64,000 nucleotides of DNA from Prevotella sp. 10(H) (GTDB lineage Bacteria; Bacteroidota; Bacteroidia; Bacteroidales; Dysgonomonadaceae), in the NCBI RefSeq assembly GCF_000711235.1, contig NZ_JOMI01000007.1, positions 434,001-498,000 of the forward strand, written 5' to 3'. Made by a program: the position numbers and the translations under genes. Under the pieces are notes generated by a model. It had not been told where the DNA came from. It made no database searches and worked only from the letters and a program-made list of their open reading frames with translations. The first letter of the stretch is position 1, and the number at the start of each line of letters is the position of its first letter. This document shows, piece after piece, positions 8,488 to 16,084 of this stretch.

Positions 8488-9312
8488 TTATTCCTTTATA
8501 GTATAATTATCGGGAATATAAGCTACACGGGCAAAGTTCTTCGTCAATAGCTCAGTGTCAATTATTCTGCCTCCTTCAAATTTCAGGATCTTGTTACGCC
8601 ATATCTCATTCTTACGGTAAAACTCATCCCCTATTTTCAGGAACTCATGCTCTTTCTCAAACACATGATAGGCATAATCCAGTTCCTTATCTATACGCAA
8701 CTCTCCTTCAAGGCATTTCTCCGTTAACCACAGGTTGATCTGGAAAGTATGGGGCGTATTGTTTGTAAAACGATAATCGCCATAATTGTAGAATACAGTA
8801 GCTCCGCTGCCAAAAGGGAGAACCCGTCCACAATCGGGAAAAGGATCGAACGAGTGATGATGCCTCTCCGTTATGGTTAATGAACTGTGCATCACCATCC
8901 AATGTATCAGATTGGCTATCTGGCACAATCCTCCCCCTATTCCGGGGCGGGCCTTGCCGAAAGAAAGTTCCATACCCTCAACATAACCTTTGCGGCGGGT
9001 AGGCAATCCTACCAGTTTACAAAAAGAGAAAGTCTCACCCGGCTTTATTATTATTCCATTGATTTGTTCAATGCCAATACTCAGATTCCTAACCTTATTT
9101 ACCTGCAATTGCATATCGCTATCGCCCAGCTTACGGATAAGAACGGACTGATGTTTTTTAACCCTGAATGGGAGTTTGTCCGAGGTTCGAAGCGATGTAT
9201 ATTTATATCCGTCGAGATTCCACTCGCCGTATCGTTTTATCCTCCTCATCCATACAGCTAGGAAATATAGGACAGGATGATATTGGCTGAGTAGTTTGCG
9301 TTGATCAGACAT
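8488..9312 (-). CDS. VanW-family protein
   Basis: A 274-residue protein with the VanW core in the middle: IIKPGETFSFCKLVG near 92, then GPGIGGGLCQ-like PGIGGGLCQIAN near 128 and SFDPFPDCGRVLPFGSGAT near 160. VanW is named from a vancomycin resistance cluster, but its biochemical role is not known, and most homologues, as here, sit outside such clusters. No signal peptide is evident. It is the last gene of the pyrB-pyrI-flavin reductase operon, separated from the preceding gene by only 3 bp; there is no obvious functional link to pyrimidine synthesis. Confidence 0.85.
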   Translation of the reverse strand: MSDQRKLLSQYHPVLYFLAVWMRRIKRYGEWNLDGYKYTSLRTSDKLPFRVKKHQSVLIRKLGDSDMQLQVNKVRNLSIGIEQINGIIIKPGETFSFCKLVGLPTRRKGYVEGMELSFGKARPGIGGGLCQIANLIHWMVMHSSLTITERHHHSFDPFPDCGRVLPFGSGATVFYNYGDYRFTNNTPHTFQINLWLTEKCLEGELRIDKELDYAYHVFEKEHEFLKIGDEFYRKNEIWRNKILKFEGGRIIDTELLTKNFARVAYIPDNYTIKE

Positions 9313-9315
9313 ACA

Positions 9316-9879
9316 CTATTTCTTTTTCACACTCCACCCGAAATGCCCGATATTCTCCCCCATCTTATAATATTCTCCATGCGAATAGGCAATAGGCCGC
9401 GCATCTTCGAGATTGAATTTTCCGGTTGCCTTGTCTATATATTTATCATCGGCTTTTACATTCACTACATCGGCAATGAACATATCATGCGACCCTAGGC
9501 TCATTATTTCCTTCACCCTGCATTCTATGCTCAACGGTGATTCTTCTATAATGGGTGCTTTAACGATGGATGCTTTGCCGGGGGTGAGCTTCATCTCCTC
9601 GAACTTATTGAAATCTTTTCCTGATCTCACACCACACCAATCGGTTGTATGTGCTAACTCTTCGGTGGTGATGTTAATGACAAATTCCATATTCTTCTTT
9701 ATGATATTATAGGAATGTCTTTCAGGGCGTACCGAAATATAGCACATAGGCGGATTTGTACAGATAGTGCCCAGCCAACTTAATGTTATGATGTTATATT
9801 CATCGGGATTGCTTCCGCAGCTTATCATGGCTGCAGGCAGGGGATAGATTAATGTTCCCGGTTTCCAGTCTTGTTTCAT
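9316..9879 (-). CDS. Flavin reductase-like protein
   Basis: A 187-residue protein of the flavin reductase-like (FMN-binding split barrel) family. Visible family traits are LPAAMISCGSNPDEYNIITLSWLGTICTNPP near the N terminus (given only in part here: NIITLSWLGTICTNPP), YISVRPERHSYNII, and a C-terminal barrel segment with SHDMFIADVVNVKAD. Members bind FMN and may reduce flavin with NAD(P)H or act as oxidoreductases; the substrate is unknown. Its ATG overlaps the stop of pyrI by 4 bp, so the two are translationally coupled. Pyrimidine synthesis also includes a flavin-dependent step (dihydroorotate dehydrogenase), but a link is speculative. Confidence 0.85.
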   Translation of the reverse strand: MKQDWKPGTLIYPLPAAMISCGSNPDEYNIITLSWLGTICTNPPMCYISVRPERHSYNIIKKNMEFVINITTEELAHTTDWCGVRSGKDFNKFEEMKLTPGKASIVKAPIIEESPLSIECRVKEIMSLGSHDMFIADVVNVKADDKYIDKATGKFNLEDARPIAYSHGEYYKMGENIGHFGWSVKKK

Positions 9880-10337
9880 TTCAGGATAATTTCGTCCTTG
9901 TTTATCTTAACACTACAGTAATGGCATTGCAGTACTATCTTCTCACTGTCTATCACATCAAATTTAGTCGGCATAGGTTCATTATTAGTGATACATTTCG
10001 GATTATTACATTTTACTATACCCTTGATTTTTTGTGGGAGAATCACTCTCTTTTTCTCAACGACAGTATAATCTTTTATAATATTGAGAACTACATTGGG
10101 TGCAATAAGGGCTATTTTATTGATAACCTCCTCTTCAAAGAATTTATCGGAGATCTTAATGATTCCTTTGTTAATCATTTTCTTACTTTCGAGATTGTTA
10201 CCTATGGTGATCGGATTATTGATTTTCTCGAGTTCCAGTAAAGATACTACTTTGAAAACAACGCTTGACGGGATATGGTCGATTGCTGTTCCGTTGCAAA
10301 GTGCAGCTACTTGTAATTCTCTTCTTTGTCCTTTCAT
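9876..10337 (-). CDS. pyrI: Aspartate carbamoyltransferase regulatory subunit
   Basis: PyrI binds CTP/UTP and ATP and sets the activity of the PyrB catalytic trimers in the class B ATCase holoenzyme. The 153-residue length equals that of E. coli PyrI. The N-terminal allosteric domain has the pattern LQVAALCNGTAIDHIPS, and the C-terminal zinc domain has both cysteine pairs: CNNPKC (CX4C, from about 110) and CHYC (CX2C, from about 138). It lies 14 bp downstream of pyrB. The presence of PyrI predicts allosteric feedback by pyrimidine nucleotides on top of the leader control seen upstream of pyrB. Confidence 0.96.
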   Translation of the reverse strand: MKGQRRELQVAALCNGTAIDHIPSSVVFKVVSLLELEKINNPITIGNNLESKKMINKGIIKISDKFFEEEVINKIALIAPNVVLNIIKDYTVVEKKRVILPQKIKGIVKCNNPKCITNNEPMPTKFDVIDSEKIVLQCHYCSVKINKDEIILK

Positions 10338-10351
10338 ATTGTGTTGTTCCT

Positions 10352-11269
10352 TTAATCGACGTTAATATTTAATGCATCACAGATAACGGCTTCGCGGGTG
10401 AATACACCATTTTTTGCCTGTTCGAAGTAATATGCTTTGGGACTGTCGTCCACATCCTGCTGGATTTCATTTACACGGGGAAGCGGATGCAGTATCTTCA
10501 TATTCTCCTTGGTTTCGCTTATCATATCTTTGCGGAGGATATATATGTTCTTCACTTTTTCATACTCCATGAGGTCAGTAAAACGTTCCCGCTGAACTCT
10601 GGTCATATATATAATGTCGGCACTGTTGATTACTTCAGGAGAGAAATCGACATACTCGTGGTATTTTATGCCGTGTGAATCGCAAAAGTTTTTATAAGTT
10701 TCAGGCAACCTCAGTTCTTCGGGCGCTACGAAGTTGAAAGTCGGATTGAAATGCGACATTCCTATTATCAGGGAGTGTACCGTGCGGCCGTATTTCAAAT
10801 CTCCTACCACTGTTATTGTAAGGTCATCTAAAGTACCTTGAGTCTTAAAGATCGAATAGAGGTCGAGCATGGTCTGTGTAGGATGCTGGTTAGCCCCGTC
10901 TCCGGCATTGATAATTGGTATTGCCGATACTTCCGAAGCATAGCGGGCAGCCCCTTCGAGGTGGTGCCGCATGATGATAATATCAGCGTAATTATTTACC
11001 ATGGCTATGGTATCTTTGAGTGTTTCGCCTTTCGATGAACTGGTGGTGGCGGCATCAGAAAAGCCAATGATACGACCGCCAAGTCTGTTTACAGCCGTTT
11101 CGAAACTTAGGCGCGTACGGGTCGACGGTTCGAAAAACAGAGTGGCGCAGACTTTGCCTTCGAGCAATCGCCTGTTGGGGTTCTCGTCAAATTTCTTCGT
11201 CAGATTCAGGATTCTCAGAATGTCTTCTTTGGAATAATCAGTAATAGATACCAGACTTTTTTTACACAT
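10352..11269 (-). CDS. pyrB: Aspartate carbamoyltransferase catalytic subunit
   Basis: PyrB joins carbamoyl phosphate and aspartate to give N-carbamoyl aspartate, the committed step of pyrimidine synthesis. The 305-residue protein has the carbamoyl-phosphate site [13 protein letters not shown] (about 46-58), the central [14 protein letters not shown] and [11 protein letters not shown] stretches, and HPLPRVNEI near 262. Length fits the E. coli type (about 310). It is first in a four-gene minus-strand operon with pyrI, a flavin reductase and vanW. Its start codon lies 40 bp after an intrinsic terminator in the leader, next to a 26-codon leader ORF, which suggests attenuation like that of E. coli pyrBI. 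Confidence 0.97.
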   Translation of the reverse strand: MCKKSLVSITDYSKEDILRILNLTKKFDENPNRRLLEGKVCATLFFEPSTRTRLSFETAVNRLGGRIIGFSDAATTSSSKGETLKDTIAMVNNYADIIIMRHHLEGAARYASEVSAIPIINAGDGANQHPTQTMLDLYSIFKTQGTLDDLTITVVGDLKYGRTVHSLIIGMSHFNPTFNFVAPEELRLPETYKNFCDSHGIKYHEYVDFSPEVINSADIIYMTRVQRERFTDLMEYEKVKNIYILRKDMISETKENMKILHPLPRVNEIQQDVDDSPKAYYFEQAKNGVFTREAVICDALNINVD

Positions 11270-11309
11270 AGCTTCTCTTATTATATAGTGAGATTTTAAC
11301 TGTTATATC

Positions 11310-11343
11310 AAAAAAATCCCCGAAAAAGAAAACTTTTCCGAGG
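11310..11343 (-). terminator. Leader terminator (attenuator) of pyrBI
   Basis: On the minus strand an 11-bp stem (5' arm 11343-11333, 3' arm 11328-11318, two G-U pairs, loop of four) is followed by A and then seven Us (plus-strand A run 11310-11316). It lies between the pyrB promoter and pyrB, 40 bp before the pyrB ATG, so transcripts that obey it never reach pyrB. Confidence 0.75.
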
Positions 11344-11351
11344 ATATATAT

Positions 11352-11432
11352 TTAAATTCTAATATTGATGCAATAAATAAACAGATTGTCTTCAGGTATT
11401 AAATACTGTCTGCGTATAAAACTTCTATTCAT
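11352..11432 (-). CDS. Candidate pyrBI leader peptide (26 aa)
   Basis: A short ORF reads MNRSFIRRQYLIPEDNLFIY and six more residues (CINIRI), then TAA. It begins about 14 nt from the predicted transcription start, has AAAAAAGGA 5 nt before its ATG, and its stop codon lies 8 nt before the 5' arm of the leader terminator. A ribosome that reaches the stop would cover the hairpin. In E. coli pyrL, close coupling of the ribosome and polymerase when UTP is low blocks the terminator in the same way. That this ORF is translated is inference from layout. Confidence 0.55.
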   Translation of the reverse strand: MNRSFIRRQYLIPEDNLFIYCINIRI

Positions 11433-11452
11433 AACAATCCTTTTTTCAGGTT

Positions 11453-11460
11453 CAAATATA
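11453..11460 (-). promoter_or_regulatory. -7 box for the pyrB operon
   Basis: The minus strand reads TATATTTG (TAnnTTTG). Transcription would start near 11446, leaving a leader of about 175 nt that contains the leader ORF and the terminator. A perfect palindrome, TGAGATATATCTCA at 11472-11485, covers the -33 side and could be an operator. Confidence 0.6.
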
Positions 11461-11506
11461 GGCACTTTTTTTGAGATATATCTCATAATATATATAATTT
11501 AATAAA

Positions 11507-11537
11507 ATGAGGCGGTATCTTTAGGATACCGCCTCAT
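11507..11537 (-). terminator. Terminator of PUL 1 operon
   Basis: A perfect 13-bp stem (11507-11519 with 11525-11537) with a 5-nt loop lies 33 bp after the stop of the last PUL 1 gene. On the minus strand it is followed by a T/A-rich tail. It separates the PUL from the pyrB promoter. Confidence 0.85.
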
Positions 11538-11569
11538 CTTCATAATCAACAAATCAAATAGTAGGCCTT

Positions 11570-12712
11570 TTATTCTACTAATGCTTTAAGTTCAATATTT
11601 CGTATCATAGCATATCCACTGCTTGATGAAATAACAGTATACTTGAAATAGCGTGCTTTTTGTGGATTTTTCAGTACACAGTTCTGTCCGGCATCGCTAT
11701 TAGGATCAACGTTGAATGTTCCGAAATCATACCATGTAGCATTGTCCAAGCTACCTTCTACTTTTACTATAGATTGCGAACCTCCGTTACCATTACGTCT
11801 GAAGCTTATGAGAACTGTCGGCAATACTTCCTGATGAATGTCAAAGACAATCCATTGAGGCAGAGACGATCCGCTACTCCAGTTGGAATGCCAGAATGTT
11901 CCGTTATCATTATCGATTGCATGTTTTGCATGACCATTATCTGGTCCTTCACCTCCATTTTCTTCTGAAGAGAAGTCGAGAATCGTCCATGGTTTTGCTA
12001 ATTTATCTATTTGCACCTCTGTGAGTGTCTTTATTTCACTCTCGTAAGAATTCTGATTTCCATTATAATCCTGAGTGATAACCAGTACTTTATATTCCGT
12101 AGTTTCTTCCAATCCTTCCAGCATGTAATTGGTGACATTCGTCTGTAGTTCAGCAGAAAATACTTCCTGATTAGTGGCCTTATCTATAGCTTTTACAAAT
12201 ATTTTGTCAAAATCTCCGTCGGTAGGGTTTTTCCAGTTCAATGCCACAGATACTGCAAAGATGCTCATTTCCAGATCTTCAACTTTCCCCGGAGGTACAT
12301 TGTCTAATGTAGGCATGATATCCTCGTCGACTCCGGTAGAATAAGCCAGTCCCGTAGAAATACATTTCACCGTAACTTTATATAGTTCATTATATACATG
12401 GCCGATTGTATAGGAGGTTTTATCTTTACCTATTACCTGCGTATATAATGTATTATCCACATTACTGCCCTGCCATTCTACCACATAGCCGTCAAGATCT
12501 TCAGTATTGGCAGGAGCATTCCATGACAAAGTCAGGATATTGAGGCTGGGTGTTATTTTGAAATTCTGTATTTCTGCCTCATATGTTCCTTCCTGTAGCT
12601 TTTCCGGAATTTCAACTATCCCTCCGGTAACTAAATCATCATCGTCATCGTTACATCCGGTACAAAAGAATCCCGTTAATAAAACGATCAATAGGATATA
12701 TTTTATTTTCAT
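11570..12712 (-). CDS. Surface lipoprotein with F5/8 type C (discoidin) domain
   Basis: A 380-residue lipoprotein (signal about 1-20, lipobox FFCTGC, followed by a run of Asp that often marks surface export in Bacteroidetes). Two fibronectin-III-like modules (about 35-130 and 135-230, with PPGKVEDLEMSI at the second) precede a C-terminal discoidin fold (about 235-380: KHAIDNDNGTFWHSNW, WIVFDIHQEVLPTV). Such domains bind carbohydrate, so it may present or capture glycan at the cell surface for SusCD. It is the last gene of the PUL 1 operon, next to the preceding gene. An in-frame ATG at 12724 gives four more residues and cannot be excluded. Confidence 0.85.
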   Translation of the reverse strand: MKIKYILLIVLLTGFFCTGCNDDDDDLVTGGIVEIPEKLQEGTYEAEIQNFKITPSLNILTLSWNAPANTEDLDGYVVEWQGSNVDNTLYTQVIGKDKTSYTIGHVYNELYKVTVKCISTGLAYSTGVDEDIMPTLDNVPPGKVEDLEMSIFAVSVALNWKNPTDGDFDKIFVKAIDKATNQEVFSAELQTNVTNYMLEGLEETTEYKVLVITQDYNGNQNSYESEIKTLTEVQIDKLAKPWTILDFSSEENGGEGPDNGHAKHAIDNDNGTFWHSNWSSGSSLPQWIVFDIHQEVLPTVLISFRRNGNGGSQSIVKVEGSLDNATWYDFGTFNVDPNSDAGQNCVLKNPQKARYFKYTVISSSSGYAMIRNIELKALVE

Positions 12713-12729
12713 GTCGATATACATAATAA

Positions 12730-13803
12730 TTATTTTTTAATTTTTGCATGACGGAATTTAACTTTTACGTGCCATTCTCCCGGCTCATTTATCTGATACA
12801 CTATTTTTACATGCAGGTTTATACCACTGAAGGTTAATCCTTCTCTTGCTGCAAATTCGTCGGCTAATGCCTGAGCCTCGTCTGTTACAGTATAATAAGA
12901 TGGGTGTAGCTGGTAGTATGACAAAGAAATAGAGTTTCTGCCCCCTCCCGGATCCTGCCTTCCATATATCGGATAAGGAACAGTAGGGAAATTGAAAATG
13001 ACACCGTCATCCAGATATTCTGTTTCAATAGAATTATCAAACCATGAATTTCTATAGCTGGATCCGCTTGGCTCCCTGTTTATCGCTTTACCAGGGAATG
13101 GATTGTCATTACAATCGTAGAATGTCAACTTGATTTTAACATCGTCGCGTTCGGCAACTTTTTCGATGTGGAATCTTGGATGCGTATTGTTATGTACCTG
13201 TACTTTTTCATCCGGCGGAAGTGGGTTTCTATTTTCAATAGTATAGTTCTTCCCCGGTTCGGAAGCAACTATCCCGTATATCCATTCTCCGAAGTTGTTA
13301 GCGTCTTCCCAAGGCCGATAAACAAATTTGATTTTTCCGTAATTTGTGTATTCTTTGCTATCAGACTCATTCGAAACCTTTATATCCACACCATACAGCT
13401 CTCCGTCTATATATTGCGTTCCTCCATTGAAAGCAATTTGTCCGCTACCCGGGTTTATCTCGATAGGAGGTACTTCCTTCGCATATAATTTTTTATTTAC
13501 CAGCTCCATTGTGCTATCCATATCAGGATTATAAGGAGATTTCCATAGTTTGACGGAATAATTCTTAAAGAACTCCGGAGCGTCTTTCCCTGTATTCAGG
13601 TCTTTAACCCTTAATATCTCGAATTTCAACGGCTGTGTGGAGCCGTCTATCATCGGAATGCCGGACACTACATAAAGCCCTTTCACAACTTCCATTGTGT
13701 CTTCACGCATTCTAATATTATCGCTAAGGAAACCTACAGGTATATCCTCTACGCAACTGTTAAATAAAATTATCGTAAATAATAGTATATAAATCTTTTT
13801 CAT
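12730..13803 (-). CDS. PUL surface lipoprotein, DUF5007-like
   Basis: A 357-residue lipoprotein (signal about 1-17, lipobox ILFNSC). The body is rich in beta-prone stretches, with landmarks VSGIPMIDGSTQPLKFEI near 50, KFVYRPWEDANNFGEWIYGI near 160 and FSGINLHVKIVYQINEPGEWHVK near the end (only parts of these are quoted). Its place between a fasciclin protein and a discoidin protein in a SusC/SusD operon is where I recall DUF5007-type proteins, but the family name is tentative. A role as accessory glycan-binding protein at the outer membrane is inferred from context. It starts 18 bp after the fasciclin gene. Confidence 0.7.
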   Translation of the reverse strand: MKKIYILLFTIILFNSCVEDIPVGFLSDNIRMREDTMEVVKGLYVVSGIPMIDGSTQPLKFEILRVKDLNTGKDAPEFFKNYSVKLWKSPYNPDMDSTMELVNKKLYAKEVPPIEINPGSGQIAFNGGTQYIDGELYGVDIKVSNESDSKEYTNYGKIKFVYRPWEDANNFGEWIYGIVASEPGKNYTIENRNPLPPDEKVQVHNNTHPRFHIEKVAERDDVKIKLTFYDCNDNPFPGKAINREPSGSSYRNSWFDNSIETEYLDDGVIFNFPTVPYPIYGRQDPGGGRNSISLSYYQLHPSYYTVTDEAQALADEFAAREGLTFSGINLHVKIVYQINEPGEWHVKVKFRHAKIKK

Positions 13804-13821
13804 CTTTTTTCTTTTTAGGCA

Positions 13822-14487
13822 TTAGTTTTTGGTAAAGAATAAAGTATGCTGGTTTGGCAATACGTGTATTATGCCCGTTGTGCTTATCAGGCCCGACGTC
13901 TGAATGCGATCTTTAGTATCAATTTCCGTAGCCGGGAGATTCTTGGCATCCCATTCGTCCCAGTAATTACCACGTTTGTAAGTGAGGAACACAAATTCAG
14001 GTTTTTCTACCAGTGGTTTACCGTCTCCGGTATAGTCATCACCCGGTTCGAGTGATATTCTCAGCTGTGTACCGATTGCATTTGTGAGTACTTCCCCTTC
14101 TTTACTCATGTTGTGCCTTTCTATTTTGCCGGGATAAATGTACATTGATAAAGAGTCGTGTAACACATCGACTGGTATGCTGTCGAACTGGTATTTATAA
14201 TTAGGCTCATTGTATTTTGCCCGTCCTCTCACTGTCATTACGTCAATGTATTTACGAAATGAAAAATGTGTGGTTACGAAGAAGGTTACATCGCTGTTTA
14301 CTACATCTTTAAGTCCGGCTTTGTCGATAGCCATTACCAGAGTATCGAAGAGATGATTTGAAGCAAGGAAGTCGTAAGTCGACATGTTTACATACGGTGA
14401 AGATGTACCTCCATCCAGTTTGTAGTCATCGTCTACACAGGAAACTACTGCAACAATTAAAATGAGTGATAATATATATTTTTTCAT
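13822..14487 (-). CDS. Fasciclin (FAS1)-domain lipoprotein
   Basis: A 221-residue lipoprotein (signal about 1-16, lipobox VAVVSC) with one FAS1 domain. The early pattern TYDFLASNHLFDTLVMAIDKAG and VTFFVTTHFSFRKYI matches FAS1 H1, and the late GLISTTGIIHVLPN matches the H2-box that ends the fold (each quoted in part). FAS1 domains act in adhesion and protein or glycan contacts. In PULs such proteins follow SusD and are thought to work with it at the surface. It lies 35 bp downstream of SusD1. Confidence 0.8.
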   Translation of the reverse strand: MKKYILSLILIVAVVSCVDDDYKLDGGTSSPYVNMSTYDFLASNHLFDTLVMAIDKAGLKDVVNSDVTFFVTTHFSFRKYIDVMTVRGRAKYNEPNYKYQFDSIPVDVLHDSLSMYIYPGKIERHNMSKEGEVLTNAIGTQLRISLEPGDDYTGDGKPLVEKPEFVFLTYKRGNYWDEWDAKNLPATEIDTKDRIQTSGLISTTGIIHVLPNQHTLFFTKN

Positions 14488-14522
14488 ATGTCAATAATTA
14501 TTTAAGTTATCTAATCTACACC

Positions 14523-16070
14523 TTACAATTTACCAACCCAGTATGGAACCTGATATAATGATGTATTTGCAGATTGTAATCTTTGTATATCTACAGGCCA
14601 GTAATAACCTTTCTTAGCTTTGCGCTCCTCCGACATAAAATCATTGCCATCCCAATAATCATTCCTGATACGGTCATATGCGCTATGTCCTTCACCTACT
14701 AATTCACGAGCGCGTTCTTCGAATATTTCTTTTATCAGATTGCTATTGCTTCCTATATATTTTCCAATACCAGCCCTTTCACGAATCAGATTCAGAAGAT
14801 CTTTGGCCTGTCCGTGCCTTCCTAATTTTGTTAAAGCTTCAGCTCGTAGTAAAATACAATCGGAAAGCCTGAATATTAATACATTGGAATTAGCGAAATA
14901 ATATTTTGAATCGCTAGGGTCTTCCTGTACGTGTGCTGCATATTTCAACATGAAAGGAGGCGCATAAGTATCATCGGTTTGGTTACCAAAGTTTTGGAAG
15001 AATAAGTTTCTTCTTTTATCGGCAGATGGATATAACATCAATGCTTTAGCCGGATCCAGAGTTATATAGTCGTCTATACTGTTTAATGTCTCCTTACTTG
15101 CATCCGTCCATGTTACGGTATGTATAGGATCCTTACTGGTTCCGTTTATGCGATACGATTCATTATCGGCAACTGAAATATGTAGTTCGAAAATACCTTC
15201 ACTCGATTGTCCGTCAAACATATTCTCCACGTTATCAGGATTGTCATAATTTACTAATGTACGGTTGCTCTGATTCATGACGATATCCAGACATTTTTCC
15301 GCTTCACTGACATATTTAGTAAAGTCTTCAGTGCTGTTGTTCAAGTCCCTGGCCAGCCATAGTAAAGTATGTGCTTTCAGCGTCAGGGCTGCTGCTCGGT
15401 CTGCCTGTACTGCCCATTTATCATCGCCCTTTTTATCGTATGTTAGTAAAGATATGGAAGCGTCGATAGGTTTAAGTATAAACTGCAATACCTCTTTTTC
15501 CGATGATTGAATACGGGGAATTGTATTCCCGTCGTCGAGCCCTTGTTCTACACTTTCGAACGATTCCTGAACTAATGGTAAATCTCCGTAGATACGAACC
15601 ATATGGAAATAAGTATAAGCATAGAGAAAATATGCTTCTCCCCTGATCCTGTCACGTTTCTTAATGGCTTCATCTTCCGACGAATCAAAATCGGATAAAG
15701 GAACATCGTTAAGATGTCTTAAGAGTGTGTTTGTTGTATTGATTACCTGGAAATAGGAAGTCCAGTCGAGCCAGTTGTAAGATGCTATATAGGAACCTAC
15801 ATAATTACCTTCGACAACTTGCTTCTTTACATAATTATTATTCATGAGCAATGTACTTGCCGGCAGGTCGCCATAAAGATACATCGGATTGTCCATTATT
15901 AAGACTTTTCGCAGCCTCGAGTATGCACCGGATAACATTTGTTCGCATCCTTTGGCTGTGCTCCATACTTGTTGGCCATATGCATCACCCAGCGGGTCAT
16001 AGTCAAGTTTACAACCTGTATTTAATAGCATGGATAAAGCAAAAATGTATAATATTATTCTTGTTTTCAT
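14523..16070 (-). CDS. SusD-like outer-membrane glycan-binding lipoprotein (PUL 1)
   Basis: A 515-residue RagB/SusD protein. It has a lipobox near 20 (LLNTGC), the TPR-type helical core (GEAYFLYAYTYFHMVRIYGD near 141, RLSDCILLRAEALTKLG near 405), and the family ending RNDYWDGNDF...YYWPVDIQRLQSANTSLYQ (quoted in part). SusD caps the SusC barrel and delivers glycan to it. Its start lies 14 bp after the stop of SusC1, so the two are coupled. Substrate cannot be read directly; the divergent GH92 mannosidase suggests alpha-mannose glycans. Confidence 0.95.
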   Translation of the reverse strand: MKTRIILYIFALSMLLNTGCKLDYDPLGDAYGQQVWSTAKGCEQMLSGAYSRLRKVLIMDNPMYLYGDLPASTLLMNNNYVKKQVVEGNYVGSYIASYNWLDWTSYFQVINTTNTLLRHLNDVPLSDFDSSEDEAIKKRDRIRGEAYFLYAYTYFHMVRIYGDLPLVQESFESVEQGLDDGNTIPRIQSSEKEVLQFILKPIDASISLLTYDKKGDDKWAVQADRAAALTLKAHTLLWLARDLNNSTEDFTKYVSEAEKCLDIVMNQSNRTLVNYDNPDNVENMFDGQSSEGIFELHISVADNESYRINGTSKDPIHTVTWTDASKETLNSIDDYITLDPAKALMLYPSADKRRNLFFQNFGNQTDDTYAPPFMLKYAAHVQEDPSDSKYYFANSNVLIFRLSDCILLRAEALTKLGRHGQAKDLLNLIRERAGIGKYIGSNSNLIKEIFEERARELVGEGHSAYDRIRNDYWDGNDFMSEERKAKKGYYWPVDIQRLQSANTSLYQVPYWVGKL

Positions 16071-16084
16071 ATTAGTCCTGATTA

